DNA of 64,000 nt, taken from Bacteroidaceae bacterium (GTDB taxonomy: Bacteria; Bacteroidota; Bacteroidia; Bacteroidales; Bacteroidaceae). Location: the NCBI GenBank assembly GCA_024398435.1, contig JAKSJD010000007.1:49157-113156 (forward strand). The letters run 5' to 3'. Position 1 is the first letter of the stretch; each line of letters starts with the position of its first letter. A model generated the notes under the pieces. The model ran no database searches and was not told where the DNA came from. It worked only from the letters and a program-made list of their open reading frames with translations. Positions 43,363-51,341 of the stretch are shown in pieces. The position numbers and the translations under genes were made by a program.

Positions 43363-44520
43363 ATGAAAAAGATATTAAATTCGATTGCCATCATCCTGTT
43401 GATGGCTACAGCAATTGCGTGTGACAACAAACCTCACTTCACAGTTGAGGGAACAGTAGAGAATGCAAAGGACTCAATGCTATATCTCGAATGGGTTTCG
43501 CTTGAAGGTGTGCAACGACTCGACTCTGCGAAACTGAAGGAAAACGGAGAATTCTGCCTTAAAGGCAACGTACCTCCATGCCCAGAATTCTATGCCCTCC
43601 GCATAGGCAACCGACATATCAACTTCTCAATCGACTCAACAGAAACTGTAACCATAACCACTTCACTGCCAAAATTTGAAAACGACTACACCGTCGAAGG
43701 AAACGAAAGCAGCAAGAAAATACAGGAAATCTGTAAGCTTCAGAGCGAATTCCAGGCACAGATAGTTGCCGTGGAGAAGAATTCATCACTGTATCCAGGC
43801 GAAATTGTCGACAGCGTAAACGCAATGGTAGATGCATACAAGCAAAAGATGAAGAACGACTATATCTTCGTGGCTCCAATGAGTGCCTATGCATATTATG
43901 CTGTTTGTCAATCAGTTTCTGACGTCAGCGGACTCTACCAGTTGTTCAACCCTCTCAATAATCGTGATGACGTGAAATGTTATGCAGCTGTGGCAACGGC
44001 GTGGGATGGATATTATCCTGACGCTCCTCGTACCGAACAAATCTGCAACATGGCAATTCAGGGTATGGAACGCACTGCCCCACCTACAGAAAAAGTGCTT
44101 GAACTCAACGATTCACTGGTTTCCGAAACTGGTATTATCGACTTGAAGTTGCCTGACATCAACGGTAAGGTTCGTACACTTTCAGAACTCAAGGGAAAGG
44201 TCGTATTGCTCGACTTCACTATTTATAATGCTAAGGAGTCGCCAGAACGCAATCGTATCATGCGCGAACTCTACGACAAGTACCATGATAAAGGACTCGA
44301 AATCTATCAGGTTTCGGTAGATCAGGACACTCATTTCTGGAAGTATTCATGCGAAAACCTTCCTTGGATTTGTGTTCACGACGCTAACGCTCAGGCTGCA
44401 AACACTTATCGTGTCGCTGACCTTCCTACATCGTTCATCATCAACCGCGACAACGACCTCGAACTCCGCAGCGATATGATAAAGACTTCGCTGGAATCCG
44501 AGATTCAGAAGCTGTTGTAA
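43363..44520 (+). CDS. DUF4369 lipoprotein with thioredoxin-fold domain lacking CxxC
   Basis: 385 aa from ATG 43363; the lipobox is TAIAC (Cys20). The N-terminal DUF4369 domain (about 24-120) begins HFTVEGTVENAKDSMLYLE. The C-terminal AhpC/TSA-thioredoxin-like domain (about 255-385) shows LPDINGKVRTLSELKGKVVLLDFT, then YNAKESPERN where the family usually has the CxxC redox site. The VADLPTSFIINRDND strand with the cis-Pro is kept. Without CxxC, disulfide exchange is unlikely; a binding or structural role is more probable. It is monocistronic. Confidence 0.88.
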   Translation: MKKILNSIAIILLMATAIACDNKPHFTVEGTVENAKDSMLYLEWVSLEGVQRLDSAKLKENGEFCLKGNVPPCPEFYALRIGNRHINFSIDSTETVTITTSLPKFENDYTVEGNESSKKIQEICKLQSEFQAQIVAVEKNSSLYPGEIVDSVNAMVDAYKQKMKNDYIFVAPMSAYAYYAVCQSVSDVSGLYQLFNPLNNRDDVKCYAAVATAWDGYYPDAPRTEQICNMAIQGMERTAPPTEKVLELNDSLVSETGIIDLKLPDINGKVRTLSELKGKVVLLDFTIYNAKESPERNRIMRELYDKYHDKGLEIYQVSVDQDTHFWKYSCENLPWICVHDANAQAANTYRVADLPTSFIINRDNDLELRSDMIKTSLESEIQKLL

Positions 44521-44540
44521 GACAAACAGAAAACAAAAAT

Positions 44541-44580
44541 AAACGGGTTGCGGAAATCATCTTCCATAACCCGTTTTCTT
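44541..44580. terminator. Bidirectional terminator between DUF4369 and Mpv17-like genes
   Basis: AAACGGGTT (44541-44549) pairs with AACCCGTTT (44568-44576). An inner GGAA/TTCC stem is present, and a T-rich run follows. Confidence 0.87.
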
Positions 44581-44603
44581 TTATTCTAATTCAAAGGAAC
44601 CGC

Positions 44604-45290
44604 CTATTTCTTTGCTGCAATTGCAAGCAAAACACCAAGAACCACTCCGAGGAGAGCTGCGAACAATACGCGGAACTCCGATGGGAGCAGGAATGTGATT
44701 GTGTGGGCTGGATACCAGAAGAGAGGAATTGTCTTCTTGAACACGAATCCCCATTGAGCACTCCAGTTGAGATTGGAAATGATTTCACGCATCTTGATTG
44801 GATGTACAAGAGATGAAAGACTGCCACCGTACTGACCAATATGAGTGTCGGTAATCTTGTGGAATGTCATGAAAACAGGTGCAAAGAATGAATTCATCGC
44901 AACTGACACTGCAAGTGCCACAGCAACCTTTCCCCAACTGAGGTCAGGATTTTCAAGCAATGTAGAAGCACCATTCATTCCCATATATTCCATAAATTGA
45001 GGAATTCCATGAGAGAACACGAACATTGCGCCACTGATGAACACACCAAGAATACCCCAAACAAGCATACGAGGAATCAAACCGAAGTTCTTGTTGTAGT
45101 ACTCGCCTTTACTGATTCGCAAGCCAATCATTTCGCCGAGAGTTGAAAGGATTGCAAACTTGAAGAAACTCATAATCATACCATGCTCGGCATTGAATTG
45201 CTTGTACCATTCGTAAACACTTGGGCAAACGAAGAAAGGTAGGAATATCGCTACTACGATAACCCAGAAAATGATGTCGGCTTTTTTCAT
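44604..45290 (-). CDS. Mpv17/PMP22-like integral membrane protein
   Basis: 228 aa with four or more predicted membrane segments and no signal peptide. The C-terminal FWYPAHTITFLLPSEFRVLFAALLG resembles the Mpv17 signature (a WP motif followed by a VPxxxR-like block). Eukaryotic Mpv17 family members sit in mitochondrial or peroxisomal membranes and may form channels. The bacterial role is unknown. The assignment rests mostly on this motif and topology. It has its own promoter. Confidence 0.6.
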   Translation of the reverse strand: MKKADIIFWVIVVAIFLPFFVCPSVYEWYKQFNAEHGMIMSFFKFAILSTLGEMIGLRISKGEYYNKNFGLIPRMLVWGILGVFISGAMFVFSHGIPQFMEYMGMNGASTLLENPDLSWGKVAVALAVSVAMNSFFAPVFMTFHKITDTHIGQYGGSLSSLVHPIKMREIISNLNWSAQWGFVFKKTIPLFWYPAHTITFLLPSEFRVLFAALLGVVLGVLLAIAAKK

Positions 45291-45333
45291 TTTTGTCTAT
45301 AGTTTTATTGGTTTGTAAATTGACTTTCTGCCG

Positions 45334-45341
45334 CAAAGATA
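45334..45341 (-). promoter_or_regulatory. -7 promoter box for the Mpv17-like gene
   Basis: Minus-strand TATCTTTG, 43 nt upstream of the ATG at 45290. Confidence 0.7.
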
Positions 45342-45426
45342 CAAAAATATGTGAAAACCCAACAAAGAAATATGTAAAATATAGAGAAAAATATGCGTTC
45401 ACCTTTCATCTTTATGCAATATTTTG

Positions 45427-45434
45427 TATCTTTG
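45427..45434 (+). promoter_or_regulatory. -7 promoter box for the zinc-ribbon gene, next to the start codon
   Basis: TATCTTTG ends 10 nt before the ATG at 45445. The expected transcript start is about 5 nt before the ATG, giving a nearly leaderless mRNA. It excludes the in-frame start at 45424. Confidence 0.72.
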
Positions 45435-45444
45435 CACCCGAAAT

Positions 45445-45924
45445 ATGGAAGTAAGATGCAAAATATGCAGGTTTAAGTTCGACGTTCCTTTTGATGAAAG
45501 TCAGAAGGAGGTTGTAGCCAATTGTCCTCGTTGCGGAACTCCTCAATTAGTGGAAATGATTGAAGATTCGATGAGCGAGGAAGATACCACCGCATCAGAC
45601 AACAACACAGAAACTGCTACTCAATCAGCTTCAAAAAGCGAACCAGTTGCAGCAACAACTGATACCAAAGATACGAAAGCTACAACTCCAAAACCTCAAA
45701 GGAAGAAAATCGACTTCAACCACCCCACTCCTTCAGCTTCGCTAAAATTGGATTCGGCAACCGGCTCGGATGATAACGGCAAAAAAATAGGATACAAAGT
45801 GATTCGTACCCTATTGATTCTTATCGCTTTAGGCATTGCAACCTACTACGGTTATCATTTTTTGAAAGACCAGAAGGTCAAGCTCGACGCCGACCAAAAC
45901 AACGTGGAATTGTTTGACGAATAG
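45445..45924 (+). CDS. Zinc-ribbon membrane protein
   Basis: About 159 aa. An N-terminal zinc ribbon of the MJ0042 type has Cys5, Cys8, Cys27 and Cys30 (CKIC, CPRC). A Ser/Thr/Lys/Pro-rich linker spans about 40-110. One C-terminal membrane segment (IRTLLILIALGIATYYGYHFL) precedes a short charged tail. The ribbon is probably cytoplasmic. The function is unknown. The stop codon is 2 nt from the convergent MORN gene's stop, so there is no room for a terminator. Confidence 0.82.
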   Translation: MEVRCKICRFKFDVPFDESQKEVVANCPRCGTPQLVEMIEDSMSEEDTTASDNNTETATQSASKSEPVAATTDTKDTKATTPKPQRKKIDFNHPTPSASLKLDSATGSDDNGKKIGYKVIRTLLILIALGIATYYGYHFLKDQKVKLDADQNNVELFDE

Positions 45925-45926
45925 GT

Positions 45927-46706
45927 TTATTCTACAAACTCATCATTCCACCAATCTCCCTCATACACTTCTCCATCGACTGTGGTAAGCTTTCCCTTAC
46001 CATGACGCATGTCGTTTTTCCAGTGGCCTTCATAGACATTTCCGTTTTCCCATGTGTAGGTTCCGTATCCGTCGGCACTGCCATGATGGAAATCTCCTGT
46101 ATATCGGCTGCCACTGGCATAGAAATAGGTACCATGGCCTTCGCTCTTTCCACGTTTCCATTCGCCAACATATTTGTCGCCTCCAGGATAATACATTGTT
46201 CCTTCGCCATGAGGGAGGCCCTTATGGAACTCACCTTCATACTTTTCGCTGAATTCATTGATAGCCACGCCCTTACCTTCGAGTCGGCCGTCGACGAATT
46301 TGCCTTCCTTCATCGAGCCATCAGGAGCAAGCCACTTTCCTTCGCCATTTGGATGGCCATTCTTGTAAGCTCCTACATAGTAAGCTCCGTCTTTCCAAGT
46401 ATATCTGCCTTCACCATTTGGAAGACTGTCGCGGAATTCGCCTTCAAAACTATTGCCATCGGCCCATACCATCTTGCCCTGGCCGTTTGGTTTATCGTTT
46501 TTCCATTCACCTTCGTATGAACTGCCATCTGCCCATACCATCTTTCCTTGGCCCGAACGCTTGGCATTCTTCCAATTACCCTCATACACACTGCTGTCGG
46601 GGAAGACGTAGGTGTTTTCTCCACTCTCAGGTCGGTCTGACTCACCACCTATACATGACACGAAAAGTAAAGCTGCCAATGCAGCCAAAAATACTGCCTT
46701 TTTCAT
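45927..46706 (-). CDS. MORN-repeat lipoprotein
   Basis: 259 aa. The lipobox is FVSC (Cys18). From about residue 40 there are nine MORN repeats of 23 residues plus a partial tenth, each of the form YEGxWKNxxxxGxGxxxxxDG. MORN repeats form beta-hairpin rods that bind proteins or lipids. The protein is likely displayed from the outer membrane. It has its own promoter and abuts the zinc-ribbon gene tail-to-tail. Confidence 0.9.
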   Translation of the reverse strand: MKKAVFLAALAALLFVSCIGGESDRPESGENTYVFPDSSVYEGNWKNAKRSGQGKMVWADGSSYEGEWKNDKPNGQGKMVWADGNSFEGEFRDSLPNGEGRYTWKDGAYYVGAYKNGHPNGEGKWLAPDGSMKEGKFVDGRLEGKGVAINEFSEKYEGEFHKGLPHGEGTMYYPGGDKYVGEWKRGKSEGHGTYFYASGSRYTGDFHHGSADGYGTYTWENGNVYEGHWKNDMRHGKGKLTTVDGEVYEGDWWNDEFVE

Positions 46707-46728
46707 TTTGTATGCATTAAATCGGCTG

Positions 46729-46736
46729 CAAAGTTA
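46729..46736 (-). promoter_or_regulatory. -7 promoter box for the MORN lipoprotein gene
   Basis: Minus-strand TAACTTTG, 22 nt upstream of the ATG at 46706. Confidence 0.72.
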
Positions 46737-46821
46737 CAAAATATTGCAGAACACTGAATATATATCGTATGTTTTTTTATAAGTTTTTCTTATTTCCGAC
46801 TTCTATCTTCACATATTTTTG

Positions 46822-46829
46822 TAACTTTG
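46822..46829 (+). promoter_or_regulatory. -7 promoter box for the DUF5715 gene
   Basis: TAACTTTG. It lies inside the longest reading frame (ATG at 46769), so the real start must be downstream of about 46836. Confidence 0.68.
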
Positions 46830-46846
46830 CATCAAATATCAAGAAA

Positions 46847-47689
46847 TTGGGAAAGAAGATTTCAGATAAGATTAAATTTATTGTTACATTCTCAATCACT
46901 GTAGCTTTGCTTGCTGCCGTGAGCCACTTGTTCATCCCAAAGAACGAGAATAAGACCACATTGGCTGACAAGGAACAAGTGGAGACGGACAACAACAAAT
47001 CTGATTCCACCTTATTGGCAGAAGCCAACCATCAAGAAACAGATAATATCGATAGCGACTCACTTTTGGCAGATGCTGCCATTCTCGACACGAGCCTAAT
47101 GGAGCAACAGACCAATCAAGCTGAATTGTTTACCAACAGCAAGGTGTGGAGCTATCCCGAATGTTTCCCTGACAGCAATTCCCTTCAATTGGCTGTAGCC
47201 GAAAGAAATGGTGTGAAACCTATGGCAACGCGTGAACAAGCCTACAAGAAGGTGGAAGAACACTTGCTTGGAAGTATCATGAGTTCGCCATATTATGCAG
47301 TCGACGAACTGACCCATTCGATGCCTTATCTCGTGCCAAGGGCCCAACAATTATTGAATGCCATCAGCATCAATTTCTTGGATTCGCTCATTTCGAAAGG
47401 ACTTGAGCCACATCTTCCTATCGTCACCTCGGCCCTACGAACCACGAGCGACATACAAAACCTCAGAAGAGGCAACCGCAACAGTGTGAAGAATTCGTGC
47501 CATTGCTATGGTACCACAATAGATATCACTTACAATCGTTTCATGCCGCTCAACAGCAACGAACCTACCAGATACGATGAACGACTGAAGAAAGTAATGG
47601 CTGAAGTTCTGTTCGACCTTCGAGAACAAGGCAAATGCTATGTAAAGTATGAACGACGACAAGCTTGTTTCCACCTAACCGTGATATAA
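46847..47689 (+). CDS. DUF5715 family, M15-peptidase-like protein
   Basis: About 280 aa if translation begins at the TTG at 46847; no ATG fits between the promoter and the membrane segment, so the exact start is uncertain. A signal anchor (IKFIVTFSITVALLAAVSHLF) is followed by a Ser/Asp/Glu-rich linker. The C-terminal domain shows SALRTTSDIQNLRRGNRNSV, SCHCYGTTIDITY and CFHLTV, the Hx(6)D and final-His pattern of zinc D,D-carboxypeptidases of the M15 type. A cell-wall role is inferred. truA follows 72 nt later. Confidence 0.8.
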   Translation: MGKKISDKIKFIVTFSITVALLAAVSHLFIPKNENKTTLADKEQVETDNNKSDSTLLAEANHQETDNIDSDSLLADAAILDTSLMEQQTNQAELFTNSKVWSYPECFPDSNSLQLAVAERNGVKPMATREQAYKKVEEHLLGSIMSSPYYAVDELTHSMPYLVPRAQQLLNAISINFLDSLISKGLEPHLPIVTSALRTTSDIQNLRRGNRNSVKNSCHCYGTTIDITYNRFMPLNSNEPTRYDERLKKVMAEVLFDLREQGKCYVKYERRQACFHLTVI

Positions 47690-47761
47690 CAATCGGTTTC
47701 AGGTTACGAGTTTCGCACTTTATCACAACAGGAATTCAAAAAACCGAAAAGGGCAAAAAAT

Positions 47762-48544
47762 ATGCGTTACTTCATTTATTTGGCTTACGACGGAAAGAAC
47801 TATCATGGTTGGCAGATACAACCAAATGGCAACAGCATTCAGGCAGAACTGTCTGAAGCCGTTTCGTTGTTTGTCAAGAAAGAGACGGAAGTAATCGGAG
47901 CTGGTAGAACCGATGCAGAAGTGAACGCAAGCCTCATGGTGGCCCATTTCGATATCGAGTCCCCTATCCTTCCAGATAATGGTCAGGATTTCGAGACTTG
48001 GCTTGCCCACAAACTGAACAGGAAGTTGCCTGCCGACATTTCTGTCTATCGTGTGGTAAGGGTAAACGACGAGGCACATGCACGTTTCAGTGCCACTGCC
48101 CGTACCTACCAATATCATATTACGACGGTTAAGTCGCCTTTCAATCGCTACTACACCTATCGCTTTCCACAGCCACTCGACTTCGCCCTCATGAATCAAG
48201 CAGCCAAACATCTGTTCGACTATACGGATTTTACCAGTTTCTCGAAACTTCATACCGATGCAAAGACCAACGATTGCACTATTATGAAGGCCGAATGGAA
48301 GCAATCTGGAACCGACTCCAACGAATGGATTTTCACCATCACGGCCAATCGTTTCCTACGCAATATGGTAAGAGCTGTAGTCGGAACACTTCTCGAAGTG
48401 GGCCGTGGAGCAATGACAATCGAACAGTTCTGCCAAACCATTGAAAAGAAAGACCGTTGTGCCGCAGGTACGAGTGTTCCAGGCAATGCCCTATTCCTTA
48501 CAGACATTCAATACCCCGACGAATGTTTCGTGGTAAACGAATAA
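47762..48544 (+). CDS. truA: tRNA pseudouridine synthase A
   Basis: Makes pseudouridine at positions 38-40 of tRNA anticodon stems. 260 aa. The catalytic Asp51 is in [29 protein letters not shown]-like and [17 protein letters not shown] are conserved TruA blocks. It ends at a bidirectional terminator opposite pyrD. Confidence 0.96.
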   Translation: MRYFIYLAYDGKNYHGWQIQPNGNSIQAELSEAVSLFVKKETEVIGAGRTDAEVNASLMVAHFDIESPILPDNGQDFETWLAHKLNRKLPADISVYRVVRVNDEAHARFSATARTYQYHITTVKSPFNRYYTYRFPQPLDFALMNQAAKHLFDYTDFTSFSKLHTDAKTNDCTIMKAEWKQSGTDSNEWIFTITANRFLRNMVRAVVGTLLEVGRGAMTIEQFCQTIEKKDRCAAGTSVPGNALFLTDIQYPDECFVVNE

Positions 48545-48578
48545 ATTCCTAAAAAAGCTATTATAACAACAAAAAGAC

Positions 48579-48622
48579 AATCGGCCGCTATGTTCTTGAA
48601 AACACAACGGCCGATTCTTACA
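48579..48622. terminator. Bidirectional terminator between truA and pyrD
   Basis: AATCGGCCG (48579-48587) pairs perfectly with CGGCCGATT (48608-48616). AT-rich sequence lies on both sides. Confidence 0.82.
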
Positions 48623-48641
48623 CATTATATATTATATATTA

Positions 48642-49547
48642 TTATATAACACCACGAATATCTGCCAACGAACTGCAACCATGACGGTCGAGCCACTGAT
48701 TAATTCCATCTGCAACCTTAACACTTATGGCTGGGTCGATAAAGTTGGCTGTACCAATCTCTATCGCTGACGCTCCCGCCATAATGAATTCGATGGCATC
48801 TTCGGCAGTCATTATCCCTCCAAGACCTATTACAGGAATGCCAACAGCCTTGGCCACTTGCCACACGCAACGTACTGCCACCGGCTTTACAGCTGGACCA
48901 CTCAAGCCACCGGTTCCAATGGAAAGACGTGATTTCCTTCGTTCTATATCTATCGACATTCCCATCAATGTGTTGATAAGACTAACTGCATCGGCTCCGG
49001 AATCCTCAACTGCACGGGCAATATCCGCAATAGAAGTCACATTTGGTGATAGTTTTACTATCAAAGTCTTCTTATAAACCTCACGAACAGCACGAACAAC
49101 TTGACTTGCTCCTTCACATGTTACGCCGAAAGCCATTCCTCCTTGCTTCACGTTAGGGCAAGAGATATTGAGTTCGATAGCTGGAATCGCATCCAATTCA
49201 TTGATTCTTGCTGCACACTCGGCATAAGTTTCTGGCGAATTGCCTGATACGTTGACAATCATATTTGTCTTGATATCCTTTACCTGAGGATAAATATGTG
49301 AGCAAAAGTAATCAACGCCTTTGTTTTGAAGACCAACGCAATTGAGCATTCCACTTGCAGTTTCTGCCATTCGTGGATAATCATTTCCTTCGCGTGGCTG
49401 CAAGGTTGTGCCTTTCATGATTATCCCCCCTATCTTGGAGAGGTCAACCAAATCGGCAAATTCAATACCATAACCAAACGTACCAGATGCAGTCATCACT
49501 GGATTCTGCATCTGTAAACCTGCTATATTTACTTTTATATCTGCCAT
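48642..49547 (-). CDS. pyrD: Dihydroorotate dehydrogenase B, catalytic subunit
   Basis: Oxidises dihydroorotate to orotate in pyrimidine synthesis with FMN. 301 aa, class 1[54 protein letters not shown] and PVIGLGGI are the expected motifs. It overlaps pyrK, its electron-transfer partner, by 13 bp and lies downstream of it. Confidence 0.97.
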   Translation of the reverse strand: MADIKVNIAGLQMQNPVMTASGTFGYGIEFADLVDLSKIGGIIMKGTTLQPREGNDYPRMAETASGMLNCVGLQNKGVDYFCSHIYPQVKDIKTNMIVNVSGNSPETYAECAARINELDAIPAIELNISCPNVKQGGMAFGVTCEGASQVVRAVREVYKKTLIVKLSPNVTSIADIARAVEDSGADAVSLINTLMGMSIDIERRKSRLSIGTGGLSGPAVKPVAVRCVWQVAKAVGIPVIGLGGIMTAEDAIEFIMAGASAIEIGTANFIDPAISVKVADGINQWLDRHGCSSLADIRGVI

Positions 49548-50323
49548 GTCAGTTCGTTTATATTGAATACTGGACCTTCCTTACATACACACACATTGCC
49601 TTTGACCGTCTTTTCCACGCAACAAAGACAAGCTCCGAGTCCGCATGCCATCATGTTCTCAAGTGATACTTCGCAAGGGATTTCATTCTGCTTCGCATAC
49701 TTTGCCACTGCCATCATCATTGGCTTAGGACCACAACAAGAGATGCGGAAGTCTTTGTTCTTTACATATTGAGAAGATTCTCCGAGCAACGATGAATTTG
49801 TGACGAAACCCTTATCACCCATAGAACCATCCTCTGTAGTGACAAACACTTCGCCATACTTTTTGAATTCATCGAGTTGGAGAAGATTGCGACTTGATCG
49901 GCCTCCCAACAAGAAAGTAGGACAAGCGCCACACTCTTTCAACTGGCGGCCATAATCAAGCAGCGGAGCTATTCCAACTCCTCCACCAACCAGCAAGACT
50001 TTCTCTCCTTCCGTTCCCTTTGTAAAGCCATTACCGAGGGGAAAAAGAACATTGAGGGAATCACCCTCGTGGAGCTGAGCCAACTTACGAGTGCCCTCTC
50101 CAACCAATTGAATGAGAAGCCACATTTGATTGTTTTCGACATCAACGAAATGAATAGAAATAGGTCGGCGAAGGAAAGTTGATGGACTTCCTTCAACCTT
50201 TATTTCAACAAATTGGCCAGCATTGATGGCTGGAAGCTGTTCTTTGTCGGTAAGTTTCAGCAAAACATAACCATCGGAAGGATATTCCACTCCAACAATC
50301 TTTAAGTCTTTGCAATATTTCAT
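49535..50323 (-). CDS. pyrK: Dihydroorotate dehydrogenase B, electron-transfer subunit
   Basis: Passes electrons from PyrD to NAD through FAD and a [2Fe-2S] cluster. 262 aa. [12 protein letters not shown] is the FAD-binding segment, [11 protein letters not shown] the NAD-binding loop, and [10 protein letters not shown] with the later CVCKEGPVF holds the cluster cysteines. It is translated just before pyrD, with overlapping ends. Confidence 0.97.
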   Translation of the reverse strand: MKYCKDLKIVGVEYPSDGYVLLKLTDKEQLPAINAGQFVEIKVEGSPSTFLRRPISIHFVDVENNQMWLLIQLVGEGTRKLAQLHEGDSLNVLFPLGNGFTKGTEGEKVLLVGGGVGIAPLLDYGRQLKECGACPTFLLGGRSSRNLLQLDEFKKYGEVFVTTEDGSMGDKGFVTNSSLLGESSQYVKNKDFRISCCGPKPMMMAVAKYAKQNEIPCEVSLENMMACGLGACLCCVEKTVKGNVCVCKEGPVFNINELTWQI

Positions 50324-50361
50324 ATGTCAAATATTATATTTACACACAACATAAAGAGCTA

Positions 50362-51114
50362 TTAGATTCCCCATGCAGAAGGTTTGCAAACAGCCTCAAC
50401 TTGGTTTTCTATCTTATCTTCAAGTAATGGGAAGAAATCAATCTTTGCGGCTTTCTCCACTGCATCAACACTTACAGCATAATCTCGCATCTCACCCTGA
50501 GCATTGCCATTAGGATAAATAAAACCGATAGCCTTTGTAGAGTTCTTGCCTACCATCAACACGACTTTGAAAAAACGGTCAGGAACAGCAATGCGGAAGC
50601 CTCTGCGTCTTCCAATCTTTCTTTGTCCGCCATTGTCAAAGATTGGACCAGCCACGATATATATCTTCTTATAGTTGCGAGCCCATGAACGGCATTGTAT
50701 CTCAAGATCATTCCATGCACCAGTGTTCAATCCATGATTCTGAGGACACATATTTGTCATATAGAAACATTCGGTCATTGCCTTATATGATTGCCTGTTG
50801 TCGGCAGCTGGGCACATGTGACCACGGTCGAAACGTGAACTGCTGTAATCTCCATGAATAACTCGATACTTCTGCTCTATCATTGGATCACCATCGAAAA
50901 AGTCAGTACGCTTTGTCTTGCCATTCACTCTATCAGGAGTAAGACACCATGCAACATAATTTGGTGTCAACGTACTCGTATTGAAAGAAACTGTATAAGC
51001 CTCATGCTTGATTATCTTCTCTGGCTTATTAGTCAGTTTTGCAGGCATTTCATATTGCTGCGCATTAACAGCAACGCTCAGTAAAAGACTAATCGATATA
51101 ACAAACCATCTCAT
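50362..51114 (-). CDS. Secreted DNA/RNA non-specific endonuclease
   Basis: 250 aa with a signal peptide (MRWFVISISLLLSVAVNA). The catalytic DRGH motif is at 96-99, followed by MTECFYMTNMCPQNHGLNTGAWNDLE, with the Asn that binds Mg. This is the NucA/Serratia-type beta-beta-alpha-metal fold. It probably degrades extracellular nucleic acids for nutrients. It lies 38 nt upstream of pyrK in the same direction. Confidence 0.93.
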   Translation of the reverse strand: MRWFVISISLLLSVAVNAQQYEMPAKLTNKPEKIIKHEAYTVSFNTSTLTPNYVAWCLTPDRVNGKTKRTDFFDGDPMIEQKYRVIHGDYSSSRFDRGHMCPAADNRQSYKAMTECFYMTNMCPQNHGLNTGAWNDLEIQCRSWARNYKKIYIVAGPIFDNGGQRKIGRRRGFRIAVPDRFFKVVLMVGKNSTKAIGFIYPNGNAQGEMRDYAVSVDAVEKAAKIDFFPLLEDKIENQVEAVCKPSAWGI

Positions 51115-51183
51115 ATTAAAACCTTTTTATGTCCTTTTTCTAAAAAAACGTGTATAATGAATTCTTAATTACAAATTATTTAC

Positions 51184-51191
51184 TACCTTTG
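51184..51191 (+). promoter_or_regulatory. -7 promoter box for tRNA-Thr
   Basis: TACCTTTG, ending 10 nt before the mature tRNA; the precursor would have only a few extra 5' bases. Confidence 0.72.
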
Positions 51192-51201
51192 CAGCCGCAA
51201 T

Positions 51202-51274
<73 letters not shown>

Positions 51275-51287
51275 CTTATTCTTGAGG

Positions 51288-51328
51288 AAGTCCTTAGTCA
51301 GTCAATGATTGAGGACTTGTTTTTTTTC
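51288..51328 (+). terminator. Rho-independent terminator after tRNA-Thr
   Basis: AAGTCCT (51288-51294) pairs with AGGACTT (51312-51318), followed by an eight-base T run. Confidence 0.9.
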
Positions 51329-51341
51329 TATCCAATTACAA

